64,000 nucleotides of DNA from Monoplex corrugatus (lineage: Eukaryota > Mollusca > Gastropoda > Littorinimorpha > Ranellidae). The stretch's first letter is position 1, and each line of letters begins with the position of its first letter. A program made the translations under genes and the position numbers. The DNA lies in NCBI GenBank assembly GCA_030674185.1, contig JAPXFY010000015.1, positions 23,280,986-23,344,985 of the forward strand. The letters run 5' to 3'. Positions 22,337 to 33,640 of the stretch are shown here, piece by piece. Below the pieces are notes generated by a model that saw nothing but the letters and a program-made list of their open reading frames with translations, had not been told where the DNA came from and made no database searches.

Positions 22337-23739
22337 AGACATTTTGTTTACTGGTTTCTTTGTTTTGCTTTATCAGTAAGAGCAGACGGCCACAAAGCAA
22401 AATTATGCCCTATGGTTAAAGCTCCTACTTAGGTCGTGAGAAACCCTTTTTTGAATCACTCAGGTATTCCAACCACCCACCTACCCATTCCACTAAATTT
22501 TAAGAGGAAATATGGTGCTAGTTTTTGAAATGAGATAATAATCCAAGGTCCCGTGTGCAACATGCAGCGCATTTAAAGCTCCCAAGGAAACAAATGAGGT
22601 GTCCCTGGTAATTTCTGTAGCAAACTCACTTCCATAAATAAACAGAAAAATGTGCATGTACAGAATAGAAGAAAAGGAGGGGGAGTGATGGAGGGGCAAG
22701 AAGAAGAGAAAAGAAAAAGATGGAGGGGCCACACCGTAGTGAAGCCCTGTCCCTTGGGAGAGCAACTCGATTTTCACATGGCGAATCCATTGTAACCCAC
22801 CTCTCCCATCCCCTGAAATTGTTTAGTTGTTTATAAGCATTCATCTTTGGACCAAAGTGCTCTGCTGAGCAAATGAGATATGATTTGAGACTGAAGCAGG
22901 TACTTCTCACATTGTTCTGTTCATGGGTTTTTCCCTTGAAAATACTTGATAAGAAACATCTTGAATTTTGACTCCTTATGCTTTGAGTTGCCCATTTTAT
23001 GTTTCCGTAGAATTTTTTAGTGTGTGCTTTTTTATCACAGAAAGCAGCAACAACCATGTGATCTTAACTTATACATAAAGAAACTGGCAACAGTACATCG
23101 TACACTGATATGATTATCCTCTATACATGTCTCGTGAGCATACAGAGCTAAATAACATTTCTCTGTCGTTCAACTAGTTTCCGTTTAATTTTTCTGGTTA
23201 CCAGGAAAAACAAAAATGGTAAACAGTCAACTTTCAAATCTTTCTGATAGAGAAGTACATGATCAGAAATGCTCAGTACTGAATCAGAGAAAGAAAGAGA
23301 CATTGTTAAAAAGTTCCCATTTGGGTCAGCATAGGAGAACTCTGTCGGTGCATGCATACATTATTTTTTGCTAAGCATTAGTCTCCTACTTGTCTCAATG
23401 TAATTTTGAAGAGCAGTGTAATTTTGAAAATCACCAGAACTGGAGTTCAGAGTTCAGAGTTTAAGAGGAACTCATTATCTTTGGTCCAGATATGTTGGTA
23501 GTTATCTGGCAGATTCCTTGAAGTTACTTAAGAGTCTGTAATTTGTCCAAAAGGACTCAGCTCTTTGGAAATTCCATCTGTACTCTACTCAGGTGTGCCA
23601 GCAGTTCTCTTTAAGACACCGTAAGCCTGCACAGAACCCTGTGCACAGACAAAGTCTTGAAGTACGGAGGGAGGAGAAGGGAGTAGGAAGGGGAGAGAAG
23701 GAACTGTCAATCACTAGGCTGTCATTATCAGAATGATTG

Positions 23740-23860
23740 AAGCATGACGTGAACAACAAAAAGGCCAATGTTCAATGTTGCAGGATGGGATTGAACTCCA
23801 GACATCAGCTCTTCCATCCATGGCTTTATCAAAAGAACCAACCAGCCCCCATAAAACTAA
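23740..23860 (-). mobile_element. tRNA-like SINE head (candidate), minus strand
   Basis: The minus strand reads GGCTGGTTGGTTCTTTTGAT, then CTGGAGTTCAATCCCATCC, with A-box and B-box resemblance about 35 bp apart. Body boundaries are not clear. Confidence 0.4.
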
Positions 23861-24704
23861 AGTGATCTACATACAGCCCTGAAAGTCCGTATTTTTACCT
23901 ACTGGCATTTGGCTGGTGCTTTCACATTTTTACCAGCCAGACAAAAAATTTACCAGCCAAACTACAGCCTAGCCACACGAAGCAGGAATACTGTTATAGA
24001 GATTTACTTGTATTGATTAATTGATTAGTGTGAGGGATATCAAAGACAGCACTGGATTTCTCAAATTATATTTTCCAATGAATTTCGAAGATCCGTGCAA
24101 CAGAAAACCAAAATAATTATAATGAAAATAAAAAATAACAATTAAACGCAAGACGCTCTCTCAGACTTAGGTGCAGTCTATTCATTATATTCGGCACATC
24201 TTCATGAATTGTGTCCAGACTGCCTGATCACTCAGTGTATTGCAGCTTCCCTGGCCTGTGAGAGGAGGGGGTCCACGTTAATTTTTGCTATGAAACATCA
24301 GTGTTTCTTCTTTCAAATTATCTGAACCAGTCAGTCTGAACTAGTCGAAAAGTCTTGTTGCCTAAGAGTGAGGAATTTCTCACGTAGAGCGTGCATGTCA
24401 TCAAAAATGACTGTTCATCGTAAGCTAACTATGTAAACTGTTTCCATTTGAGAAGGAAGCTTCGTTGATTCCCTGATGACATGCTTTTCTTCCCAGTAGA
24501 AATTTCTGACCTAAGGGTTCTAGCTTTTGAGGGCTTGTTTGCTGAGACACCTGTAGTTTTATGACAGTAAGTGCAGAGTCAAATAATAATCGGTAAAGCT
24601 GGTTGACTGGATAAAAAAAAATTGCGAAACAGTGTTAAGCTTATCATTGTATGCAGACAGACTGGAACTGTTAATCTGTACTCGCCATTGGCAAGGGAAG
24701 ATTT

Positions 24705-24845
24705 TATTTGCCGAGCAATTTTTCAGCTCACCTTGGGGAGTAAAACTTCATTACTTCCAGGGCTCACGTGGATGGGCGGGCGGTCGAATCATGACCTTCG
24801 CATTATCAGCACGGCAGTTTAGCCAGCTGTGTTAAAATGACAATG
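24705..24845 (-). mobile_element. tRNA-like SINE head (candidate), minus strand
   Basis: The minus strand reads AGCTGGCTAAACTGCCGTGC, then GAAGGTCATGATTCGACCGC, a tRNA-like arrangement with a diverged B box. No paired 3' tail was recognised. Confidence 0.35.
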
Positions 24846-25481
24846 AGCCGTTTTTTTACCTAAACCTGCTCCTTACCCCCTTCTATATGCTGTCAAGGTT
24901 TTGAAATGGGGTGGGGGGTACAGAATGATTAAAGCATTAAGACATATGGTGTGCTGGCCAATCCAGGTTCATCTGCGACCTATTTTGGAACAGGGTGTAA
25001 TGTCAGTAAAACACTTGTAGACATGTTTGTATTTATCATAGAACAAAAAGGTTGGTATTGGGTTGTGCAGAATTAAATTCTAAACAACCTATTAGTAATA
25101 GCATTATGATTATAACTTCATCATACAAAACGTGACCTGTGTGTTCTGCTTGCATACTATTTGATGCAGATAATTTTTCATGCATACTGTTAGTACTCAC
25201 TAAACTCCAGCCGACCAGATAATCCATATAGCTCCAAAGCCAAAGAAGAAAAAGTATTCCTCAACATCCATTAAATGAACACAGCGCCCAAAAAAAAGTT
25301 TATTTTTCATAAATTTTGAAGTTACACTACACTGATCATTGTCAGGTCACACGCCTAAAATAACACAAAACTACTATTATTACACCACTGTCTATCCTGG
25401 GCTTGTACTGGTGTTAGGCTACTTTGAGCAGGCGTGCCTCTATCCTTGTCACTCTCCCCCCTACAGCCCACATCACCACTG

Positions 25482-25769
25482 TCACCAGGACAATCCAATC
25501 GGCCTATCTGCCTGTTCCTGCCCTGATGTGTCTGTAGATGATGTAACAGAAACAGAACGGGAGAGGCGTGGTCTCTTTGCAGAACAAGAAGGCCTTTCAC
25601 GATCGTCAACACTCGCTTCTTCTGACTCTGCACTTGATGCACTCTCAACAAAGCTGTCATCACTGTCATTGGCAGGTATTTCATCATAACGTTTGTCAAA
25701 AAGTTCCTGAAAAAGTGCAACTGCCTGAGCAGCAGTGAGCCTGAGAGGACGCCGACTGCCTGATGCCAT
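25482..25769 (-). pseudogene. piggyBac-like transposase, N-terminal fragment
   Basis: A minus-strand frame of 95 codons starts MASGSRRPLRLTAAQAVALF and is followed by an acidic Ser/Asp/Glu-rich stretch with DDSFVESASSAESEEASVDD and a basic KRPRLSRS. This layout (short basic/LTA segment, then acidic linker before the catalytic domain) is that of animal piggyBac-derived transposases. The catalytic DDD domain is absent: the sequence shifts frame near 25480 and then stops. A TTAA at 26028-26031 upstream could mark the element's 5' end, but matching inverted ends were not found. Moderately confident only. Confidence 0.5.
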
Positions 25770-26089
25770 GGCAACTCTACTTACGAAAGTGAAAAAATAT
25801 CAACAAACGAGGTGCACATACAAAGAAGACACATGGAATGACAAAGCAAAATGGCTGAAAAGGAAGAAGTATCCAACTGTCGTTATCTGCCGTCATACGG
25901 TTGTATGTCATCAAATGGGGAAAGAACCGAAAGTAGAAAGTGACGAACCATGCCGAGCTGCTGTGAGCGGCTCGATGGCCATTTTGAAAGTCAGCTAGCC
26001 ACTCACAGCGGCTCGTCAGACAGGAAGAGTTAAGATGTACAGTGTGCAGGCCAGTCGTCTATATCTTGTGGGCAGGGACTGAATGATGT

Positions 26090-26590
26090 AGGAAATATCA
26101 GGATATTATATCTTAAAACATCTGGTGAGCATGCTTTCACACCATTTTTTTAAATCACTGTCAGCTGATCTCAGGGATCTGCCTACTTTTTCACAGTTCA
26201 AGTCAAAGATTCACCTGTTCTGCAGGCCTTCTATTGCTGATGCCACAGCTGTTTCCACCAAAAGGCACTCCCTGCTAACCACCGATCAGGTGGCCTCTTG
26301 TAGTCATTCATGTGTGACCATAGATACATGTACATGTGTACATATGGTTAGAGATTGTATTCATTTGTGTATGTGTATTAATCTGTGTATTCTGATGTGG
26401 GTATGTATAACGATGTGTGATGTACTAGTGGTTCACTATTATTACGCCCTGTGTCTTGTAAAATGTTTATGTGCAGTGAGTTGAAATATGTTTGGAGCCT
26501 AACACCATATAAAAATAAATTTGTTGTTAGGCCTATCATCATCATCTCATCATCATCATCATCCTGTTATTATTATTGTTGTTGTTGTTA
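26090..26590 (+). mobile_element. Possible LINE C-terminus and 3' tail
   Basis: The + strand frame from 26125 contains LPTFSQFKSKIHLF, resembling the last residues of CR1/L2-type LINE proteins (compare FVSFKSALKTHLF at the end of the 59697 reading frame). About 300 bp later there is a (TCA)n/(TTA)n run (26537-26595) that could be the 3' tail. No RT domain precedes it. Confidence 0.4.
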
Positions 26591-26738
26591 TTACTGTTTG
26601 ATACTTTCTTGTGTGTTTATCGGACAGATCAGTGAATACTGTTCACCTTTTTTGTATTTTTTTTTTCATCTCAGTGAAATTGATCATGCTTTGTTATCCA
26701 AATGTGTGTCGTTATCCCTGCTATGAAAAAAAATGTCA

Positions 26739-26740
26739 AT

Positions 26741-26808
<68 letters not shown>
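26739..26808. repeat. (GT)n microsatellite abutting the exon I acceptor
   Basis: Sense-strand GT array that ends three bases before the CAG of the exon I 3' splice site. It occupies the position where a polypyrimidine tract would be expected. Confidence 0.95.
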
Positions 26809-26811
26809 CAG

Positions 26812-26885
26812 GGCTACTGTACCAGTGCGACTGATGAAGGGGTCAAAGCTGCACTGCAATCTAACAGAAGTCCACCTAGTGTCAG
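26812..26885 (+). CDS. M13-like gene, exon I (degenerate catalytic His block)
   Basis: This 74-nt exon encodes GYCTSATDEGVKAALQSNRS and then PPSV, followed by a split Arg codon. It fills exactly the gap between exons H and J: M13 proteins here read W-C-x(n)-D-x-H-[SA]-P-x-x-[FY]-R. The conserved Cys, a Pro and the final Arg are kept. The catalytic His is Arg. Phase 0 in, phase 2 out (AG|A with exon J); donor GTATGA. The acceptor GGCAG directly follows the (GT)n array. The exon was identified by phase, length and residual pattern, so it is less certain than D, E, G or H. Confidence 0.85.
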
Positions 26886-26952
26886 GTATGATACATTACC
26901 CAGTTATAAAGCTTGGATGATCTTGACCCCCACCCCCACTGTACCCCACGTC

Positions 26953-27040
26953 ACTCTGTAGCCTATTGGTTAAATTGCCCACCAAGGATGCAGAAAGACA
27001 TGTTTGATTCCCTGTCAAACATGGATTACCTCCCTCCCCT
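26953..27040 (+). mobile_element. tRNA-like SINE head (candidate)
   Basis: CTGTAGCCTATTGGTTAAAT resembles an A-box region and CATGTTTGATTCCCTGTC a B box, about 35 bp apart. The body is not delimited. Confidence 0.4.
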
Positions 27041-27346
27041 GAAATATTAGAGACATTCATAACATGCTAAGTCTTAATGTGTAAATGAAATGAAAGAGGA
27101 CACTGTCGTCATTCACTGAAATATTCACTCGCAGAAACAAAACCATTTTAAGGGTACCGAGATGAAGCACATGCATACTGGGAGGGGAAGGACAGGGATA
27201 ATGATGAGAGTGGAAGGAAATCACCGTTGGAACAAAAAATAGCAATGTTTTCAATAGACTTGAAGGCAGAAAGAATGTGTATTTATTGAAGAATAGAACG
27301 GGGAAGGTCACTAGACTAGCTTGGACCAGACACAGAAAATGAAGGG

Positions 27347-27524
27347 CAACAGACTGTGGGACATCATCATGGAGAAATTTATAGACAAATAAGATATGAA
27401 GCAGAACAGAGGGCTACAAGATCTTCAAGCCAAGGCAACAGACTGTGGGGCATCATCATGGAGAAATTTATAGACAAATAAGATATGAAGCAGAACAGAG
27501 GGCTACAAGATCTTTAAGCCAAGG
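27347..27524. repeat. Tandem duplication, 89-bp unit, two copies
   Basis: The unit starting CAACAGACTGTGGG and containing GGAGAAATTTATAGACAAAT is repeated head to tail with only a couple of mismatches, implying a recent duplication. Confidence 0.9.
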
Positions 27525-28007
27525 CCCGGGGTTTATACAACACACACCAAGTGCATGTAAAAGAACCAAGGACCCATGAATAATATGCAGAAACCGTATG
27601 TAACAAACCAAGTTCATAGTATATCACATGCACCAAGCGTATGCAACAAGTCAAGGTCCAGGGAATATGCAACATGCGCTACGCGGGTGTCACAAACCAA
27701 GTTCAAGAGAGTATGTAATATGCATTAAACAGCACATGATACAGGAATGGTCCCAAACGAGAATATGTAGAAAACATCACTTTCAAAGGTAAACACAAAT
27801 ACGGTGTAGGTATAAAAAGACAACAGGGGTAATGCTGTATTGCAGCCAAATACTTTCCTTGGGCAGAGTATCCCGAATTTCACGTGGTAAATAACGTTTG
27901 ACAAATAAGAAAACAAAAACCACTGCAGCATGAAGATGCCAATAAGTCACCATGTCTCTGCCTGAACTAGCAGATATGTTAATAATGGTATTACAGGGCC
28001 TCATGGT

Positions 28008-28241
28008 TTAGCTCCATAAGTCTCCTTTGCGCGTATAGCTGGTGCAGACCTTGTTCCCATCAATCTTCAGGCCCTTATCAATAGGAATGGACGTGTTACT
28101 GCAGTCTACATCATTGTCCTTGCACTTTCTCTGTCTTGCCCCTTTTTGTGCTCGATCTAGTGCGGCTTGGTATCGCCATGCATCTTTCATTATGTTGTCT
28201 CCCACCCATCCCCTTCCCCTGCCCCCACCATTTATGTTCAT
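28008..28241 (-). CDS. Unrecognised open frame with Cys-containing segment (speculative)
   Basis: A minus-strand frame with MKDAWRYQAALDRAQKGARQ and CKDNDVDCSN looks more like protein than most frames here, but I recognise no family. It ends in a stop at 28008 and has no clear splice context. It may be a repeat-derived fragment or chance. Confidence 0.2.
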   Translation of the reverse strand: MNINGGGRGRGWVGDNIMKDAWRYQAALDRAQKGARQRKCKDNDVDCSNTSIPIDKGLKIDGNKVCTSYTRKGDLWS

Positions 28242-29337
28242 TCGTTTGTATTGCTTTCAAATTGACGGAAATTTTGTGGTGTCTGTTGCCACATATACGA
28301 GTCATATTCTTTTGTCTTGCACGCCTTTGTGCTATCATGATTGCTTCATTCTTCTGTGTTTGTGAACAAAATTGGGAAAAGTAGCTGGGCTGTTTTACCA
28401 CGCATCTTTCTTGATGTTTTCTTATTAAATTCTATTCCCTCTTTTGGGCGTTTTTTTTTAAATTGCGTAACATTAGGTATCGGCAGGCACGTCATTTTGC
28501 TGAATCATTGTGAAAAATTGACGATTTTGGTGTTTTTTATCAAACGCATATTCAGCTGTCACATCGCACTCTTTAAACCATTATGAGAAAAATAAAGATT
28601 GATTTATCTTCTTTCAGTCGAGTGTATTCTTGTTTATTACTGAGTGTGTGTGGTGAATGGACGATGACAAAATACGAGCTGTGTGTGTGATCGCTTTCCG
28701 CGGTTGTGTCGCTTTTTGGTCGAGGCCGAGTGAAGCCCCAAACTGACACTCGCTTTTTCAACTGAAAGTCCACGCGCGACACTCGCACTGCATGTAGTAT
28801 CAAAATGTTGGTCAGGCCATGAGGAAATCGAATACCTAACAGCCAGTCTGTTTTGATCGACCATTTGCAAGATATAACCGTTTTGTACGCACGTGTTCTA
28901 AAAGTGTGAATTCTGACGAACACGAATCTTGAAAATATGCCATCTTCAGGTGAAAACATAAAATAATGAATACTCTTTCATGTGCGCATGGTTACAGTCA
29001 CATTCATACGCTGTCGCGAATGGACTTTTGTCAGTTTGAATGAGTACCGACTTCCATCGTCTGCCGATCTCAAACCAAGATGACGTCGAGTACTTTCGCT
29101 TCTGTGCTATCAGTTTTTGATGAAATTTGAGTACATATCGGTGAGTATGGATGAATTAAATCACATTTTTTCATCTTATGAGTAAGGTTTACTCTGCTGT
29201 GGGATTAGATGAATAGATTTTAAAGCTATTTGATCAGAACTGGAAACAATCATTTCAATCACAAACCAGCACATGTTTTCTCAGAGGGGAGAAAACCAGG
29301 CAACTTAAGTTCGTCTTTTCCATAAATATTGACTGTC

Positions 29338-29945
29338 AGCGATGAATAATTAATTTCCTTTAAAAGTTATAAAAAAAGTCTTATAATCTGAATTTTTTTA
29401 TGAATGTTTACAGATCAAACATGATTGTGTAGATCTATATAAGATCAGTGATGAACTATTTCTTTAAAAAGTTATACAAAAAGTCTTAGAATCTGAATTT
29501 ATTTTAATGAATGTTTACAGATCAAACATGATTATATAGATCTGTATAAGATCAGTAATGAATAATTTCTTCAAAAAGTTATACAAAAAGTCTTAGAATC
29601 TGATTTTTTTATGAATGTTTACAGATCAAACATGATTATATAGATCTATATAAGATCAGTGATGAATAATTTCTTTAAAAAGTTATATAAAAAGTCTTAG
29701 AATCTGAATTTCTGTTTTATGAATGATTGTTTTCAAAGTAAACATGATAATACATAAGAAATCTTAGAATCTGATTTTTTTTATGAATGATTGTTTACAA
29801 AGTAACATGATATACATAAGAAATCTTAGAATCTGATTTGTTTTATGAATGATTGTTTACAAAGTAAACATGATAATACACAAGAAATCTCAGAATCTGA
29901 TTTTTTATGAATGCTTGTTTACAAAGTAAACATGATTTTATAATT
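29338..29945. repeat. Two-phase minisatellite (about 105-bp then about 65-bp units)
   Basis: Roughly three and a half units of about 105 bp carry AAAAAGTCTTAGAATCTGA, TGTTTACAGATCAAACATGA and TATAAGATCAGTGATGAA. They pass into about four shorter units (about 65 bp) with GAATGATTGTTTACAAAGTA and CATAAGAAATCTTAGAATCT. The short unit looks like a deletion derivative of the long one. Confidence 0.9.
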
Positions 29946-30015
29946 GTAAGACTACTATTTCTGTAGATCAAGAGTGCAACTGTTGTCGGATACAGTGTGT
30001 GTATTACATGCGTGT

Positions 30016-30017
30016 AT

Positions 30018-30083
<66 letters not shown>

Positions 30084-30103
30084 TGTGCGCGCGCGCGCGC
30101 GTG
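30016..30103. repeat. (GT)n-(GC)n microsatellite
   Basis: Sense-strand GT array ending in GCGCGCGC. Confidence 0.95.
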
Positions 30104-31035
30104 CGCCTGCACATGCAAACAGTGCTATACTAGACGTGCACTTCAGTATTAGGTACTGTGTGTGTGTATTTGCTATGTTTGTTGGTATTTTAATGAATTG
30201 TGCCACTCTGACATAGATTGTTTGTGACTTGTACTGTACACAATTTGAGAGGCGCGTGTGTGTTTGTGGGTGTTGGTGTTTGTGTGTGCATCAGACTGAA
30301 GTATAAATCAGAGTAGTGTTTTGTCTCGTTTATTGCACAAAACGATCAGTTCCTGAAATTGAAGTCAGTTTTTTTTTCTGGCAAGTGGAAAAGGCCGTCA
30401 TCTGAATCTCCCATAGGTGACACTGGACAACAATTTTCTTCTGCAGGTTTGTAAACTAAATAAATGTAGTATGATGTTTCCAGAAGGGCAGAGGGTGAGG
30501 CAGGGTATCAAATAAAATGAGGAAGTGGGGAAATATAGTGTGGATTGCAAAAAGTAAAATCATGATAAGTGCACATACATGAATTTGCAAACATCCCCAT
30601 TTTTTCATTCAAAATGGGACAATGTATCATCATTCAAAATGGGACGTGTATCATATCAAGAAGACTGAGCAGAAGTATCTCGGCTGTTTATGGGTTAATT
30701 TTCATAAAATTTTTATCTGTAGTATCAATAGGTTAAAAACATTAAGCTATCTCATCTCCCCTTTCTGTCCTTCTATTACATTTACTGAAACATTTATTTA
30801 TTTAAGCATTGATTGCATATGATGGGTATGATAATCAAGTAGGTTACCAGGTAGTCAGAGCATCAAAACTTTATAAGAGTATAGATCTACGGTTTGGATC
30901 CTGTCTAGGTCTGATGGGTAAATACTGAAAGGTGGAGATATTTCCCATCTCCAAGGTGAACTTAACTGCAGACCTGTTAGTGCCTGACCACTTTCGTGTG
31001 TAGGCATGCATGAGATCAAACCATGTAGAAGATAT

Positions 31036-31350
31036 ATCATCATCATCAGGTGCCCTGCCACATGGCGTTGGCAAACATGGACTTCCAACCATCTCTATCT
31101 CTCGTTGCCCCCAGCATCTCCCCCACCCTCTTCATCCCCAGCCACTCTGCAAGTCCGTCCAGCATTCTCTCCCGGGTCTACCTGGTGCTCTCTTTCCCTC
31201 CAGCTTTCCCGTTGTGACCAGGTGCTCCAAATCCCCCTTCCTCATAAAATGGCCTATAAATGTTGCTTGTCTTTTCCTAATCTTCCTTATGAGTGATCTA
31301 TTTTTGTCTGCCTCCATCAAGACTGTCTCGTTTGTTTTCTTTGCTGTGGA
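31036..31350 (-). mobile_element. Non-LTR retrotransposon family A, short 3' fragment
   Basis: Begins with the (ATC)n tail (31036-31048) and matches the start of the 1501-3849 copy closely (CAGGTGCCCTGCC, then minus-strand RQATFIGHFMRKGDLEHLVT). Truncated after about 315 bp. Confidence 0.85.
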
Positions 31351-31635
31351 CCATGGATAGGAGAAAGAAAAAAGAAGAAAGAAGATATATAGGCCCTACA
31401 TATTACTGATCCCAAAATCCAAAAATGGATATGACTTCCTACTTGGCTGCTAAGAGCCATTAATGAAAACACATGTGGGACTTGCAGATCATGAACACAA
31501 AAGACTGTCAGTCTTGTATTCTGTCATTTCTTTTCAAATACTTGTGAAGACACACATGCAGTACACATTTGATCTCTCTCCATCTATACACATACAATAA
31601 AAGTCACTGAGACTGTCTTCCTCTATGTCACCAGG

Positions 31636-31748
31636 TGATGCTGCTGATGGAGCAGGGCAACAAGCCATTTGATGAGGCAGCACAATTCCTCCAGCAACTG
31701 CTTCCATCTGCTGAAATTTCCAGACTACGCTATCTCCATCAAAACTGA
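31636..31748 (+). CDS. Orphan terminal-exon-like sequence
   Basis: After an acceptor-like CTATGTCACCAG, 37 codons run to a TGA: VMLLMEQGNKPFDEAAQFLQ, then QLLPSAEISRLRYLHQN. Composition is protein-like (amphipathic, Leu-rich). It does not match any M13 segment, and its phase does not allow it to follow exon I in frame. It might be the last exon of another gene, an alternative exon, or a captured fragment. No partner exon was found. Confidence 0.35.
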
Positions 31749-33169
31749 GACAAAGTTGAAGACTACACACCCATCTCAGAGAACAGCTTTTCTTTCTCAG
31801 ACTGTGCTGATAACTGAGTGTTAGCCCTTTCCTTGAAGAGACTGGACTTTCACGTTCACAGCTTCTTTCAGGAAATCTGGTGTTGTCTTTTGTGCCTCAG
31901 TCTTTTGGTCTTCTCAAAGACATAAATTCTCTACGAAAGAAGGAAGATAAGCCTTTTTAGGTGAGAAGAACATGGTGTAGTCCACAAAAAGTACATAATT
32001 TCGTCAGACATAGAGTTGGTCCCTTCATCAACCAGCAGAGGAACCTGGAGTTTGGCCAACTTGGATGAAATTAAACCCAAATTCAGGCTTTACATGACCC
32101 TGTTTTGTTAAATAAGAAAGCAAACTAGTACCACATGTATTAATTACTATGACTCTAGTCTAGTAATAGTACAACTCTATGCCTGTTGTGTCAACACAAA
32201 TCGTACAATCCTTTTCAACATTGGTCCCTTTGGAACCCTGACATTTGTTTATGAAATCATTTATAAGTATAGCATAAACACTGACACACTTCATCAATAC
32301 AGAGTGGACATAAGTTTATATTGCTAGAAAGTAGGCAAGCTTAAAATTCAGGTTCTTGCTTTTATAATGGCCATCTGTCATGATGTGACTAGCATAATTT
32401 CACATTGGGCTTGTGAAATTTGGGTATTTTAGTGAGGGACTGACCTCATACCTTATTCTGATTTGAATACAAGTAAATAGTGTAAAAGAGGACAGCATTC
32501 TGTGTATTGTGTCCAAATATGAAGTCAATCCAACAACTGGTTCAAACGTTACAGTCGTTTGTACTCCTATGTCAGCTTGGTGCCTCCGTCACAGGTGATT
32601 TTGGCAATTTCATGAAGTTTTGATCTCTATAACAAACAAACGTGGCTACTGTTCATCTTCAAAAAAATTAGACTAAGTCTATATAGACAGTTGTACTAAA
32701 GTATAAACAAAAGTTGCAATTAAAGCACATCTTTTTTAAGATATGAACCTGTAAACATACCCTGCCGTGCTAATTTGAACTTACGTAAAACACGCATTTT
32801 GCTCTTTTTGCTCCCTTATAACTCTCTTTGTAACTGAGTAAATGTTCTGCTTTTTTGATTTCGTGTAACCTTACATTACAAAGAATCAGTTATTTTCAAA
32901 ATGAATTCTCTAGTTGTTGTTTTTTTTTAATATACAAAACTCAAAAACAGCTTTCCATAGTGTTTTTGCGTGTTACGTTAAAGGTGTCATCTTAAAACAT
33001 CATTATCTCAGTAAAGACAAGAGATAGAACGTTACTTTTTTTTCCATTTTGTTTCTATTGAAAAGTTCTATATGAATGTATGAAAACTAAGCTTTTCATG
33101 TTTATCCTAATTTTGCCTGCCGGTACCTAGTAACATCCTTGAAATCTAAGTTGGCTGACTTCTGTCCTT

Positions 33170-33640
33170 GCTTTGGACATACAAAATGACGCAAACGTTA
33201 GCTACCCCTGTGCTTTTAACATCTGCATCATTTTAGTTCGGGAACTTGAGACCATTCCCTTGTGGATCACAGTAGTCCCCACAAGATCTTGGAGTAGTAG
33301 GGTAGTTGGTTTGTCAGTCAGTTCTGCGATCTTAGCGTTTATAACTCCAAGAAACCTACATATGCCCCTCACAGCATACCTGGTTCCCGCCAACTCCATG
33401 ATTTGGGAGAGGGAACCTGCCGTACACTCCACTGTGACACACTGTGGCAGCCAAGGACTAGGTCCCAGCTGATTGTGTCAAACAAGGATGGGTCAAGCCA
33501 GTGTGAGACCAGCTGCCATGCCCTATCCCAACGGGAACGAGACTGGCATGTGGTGACAGTATGCTGTGGGGTGCGTGTGGTGGTTGGAACAGGGGCAATG
33601 TCAGGTCCTACACCTTGCCTACATGGCAAGAAGGGGGGGG
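33170..33640. other. Unrecognised sequence with coding-like composition
   Basis: Higher GC than the flanks and open on both strands (e.g. minus 33432-33202). I recognise no family and cannot choose a strand; it may be an old transposon fragment. A G-run lies just downstream at 33636-33647. Confidence 0.25.

Larger units (their letters stand above)
20963..26811 (+). other. Intron between exons H and I
   Basis: About 5.8 kb. It contains a family B LINE copy with a small insertion, SINE heads on both strands, a piggyBac-like N-terminal fragment and a possible LINE C-terminus. The stretch 22340-23740 is otherwise unassigned. Confidence 0.7.

Noticed and set aside
23592..23650. Candidate for the M13 exon between H and J, after CTACTCAG
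   Set aside because: No D-x-H-x-P-like block and no proper donor; the exon at 26812-26885 fits phase, length and conserved Cys, Pro and Arg better.
28573..28959. 128-codon minus-strand open frame
   Set aside because: No family resemblance, no splice or promoter context; it may be chance in a slightly GC-richer stretch.
29338..29945. CRISPR-like array from regularly repeated units
   Set aside because: The units are contiguous tandem repeats with no unique spacers, and the genome is eukaryotic.
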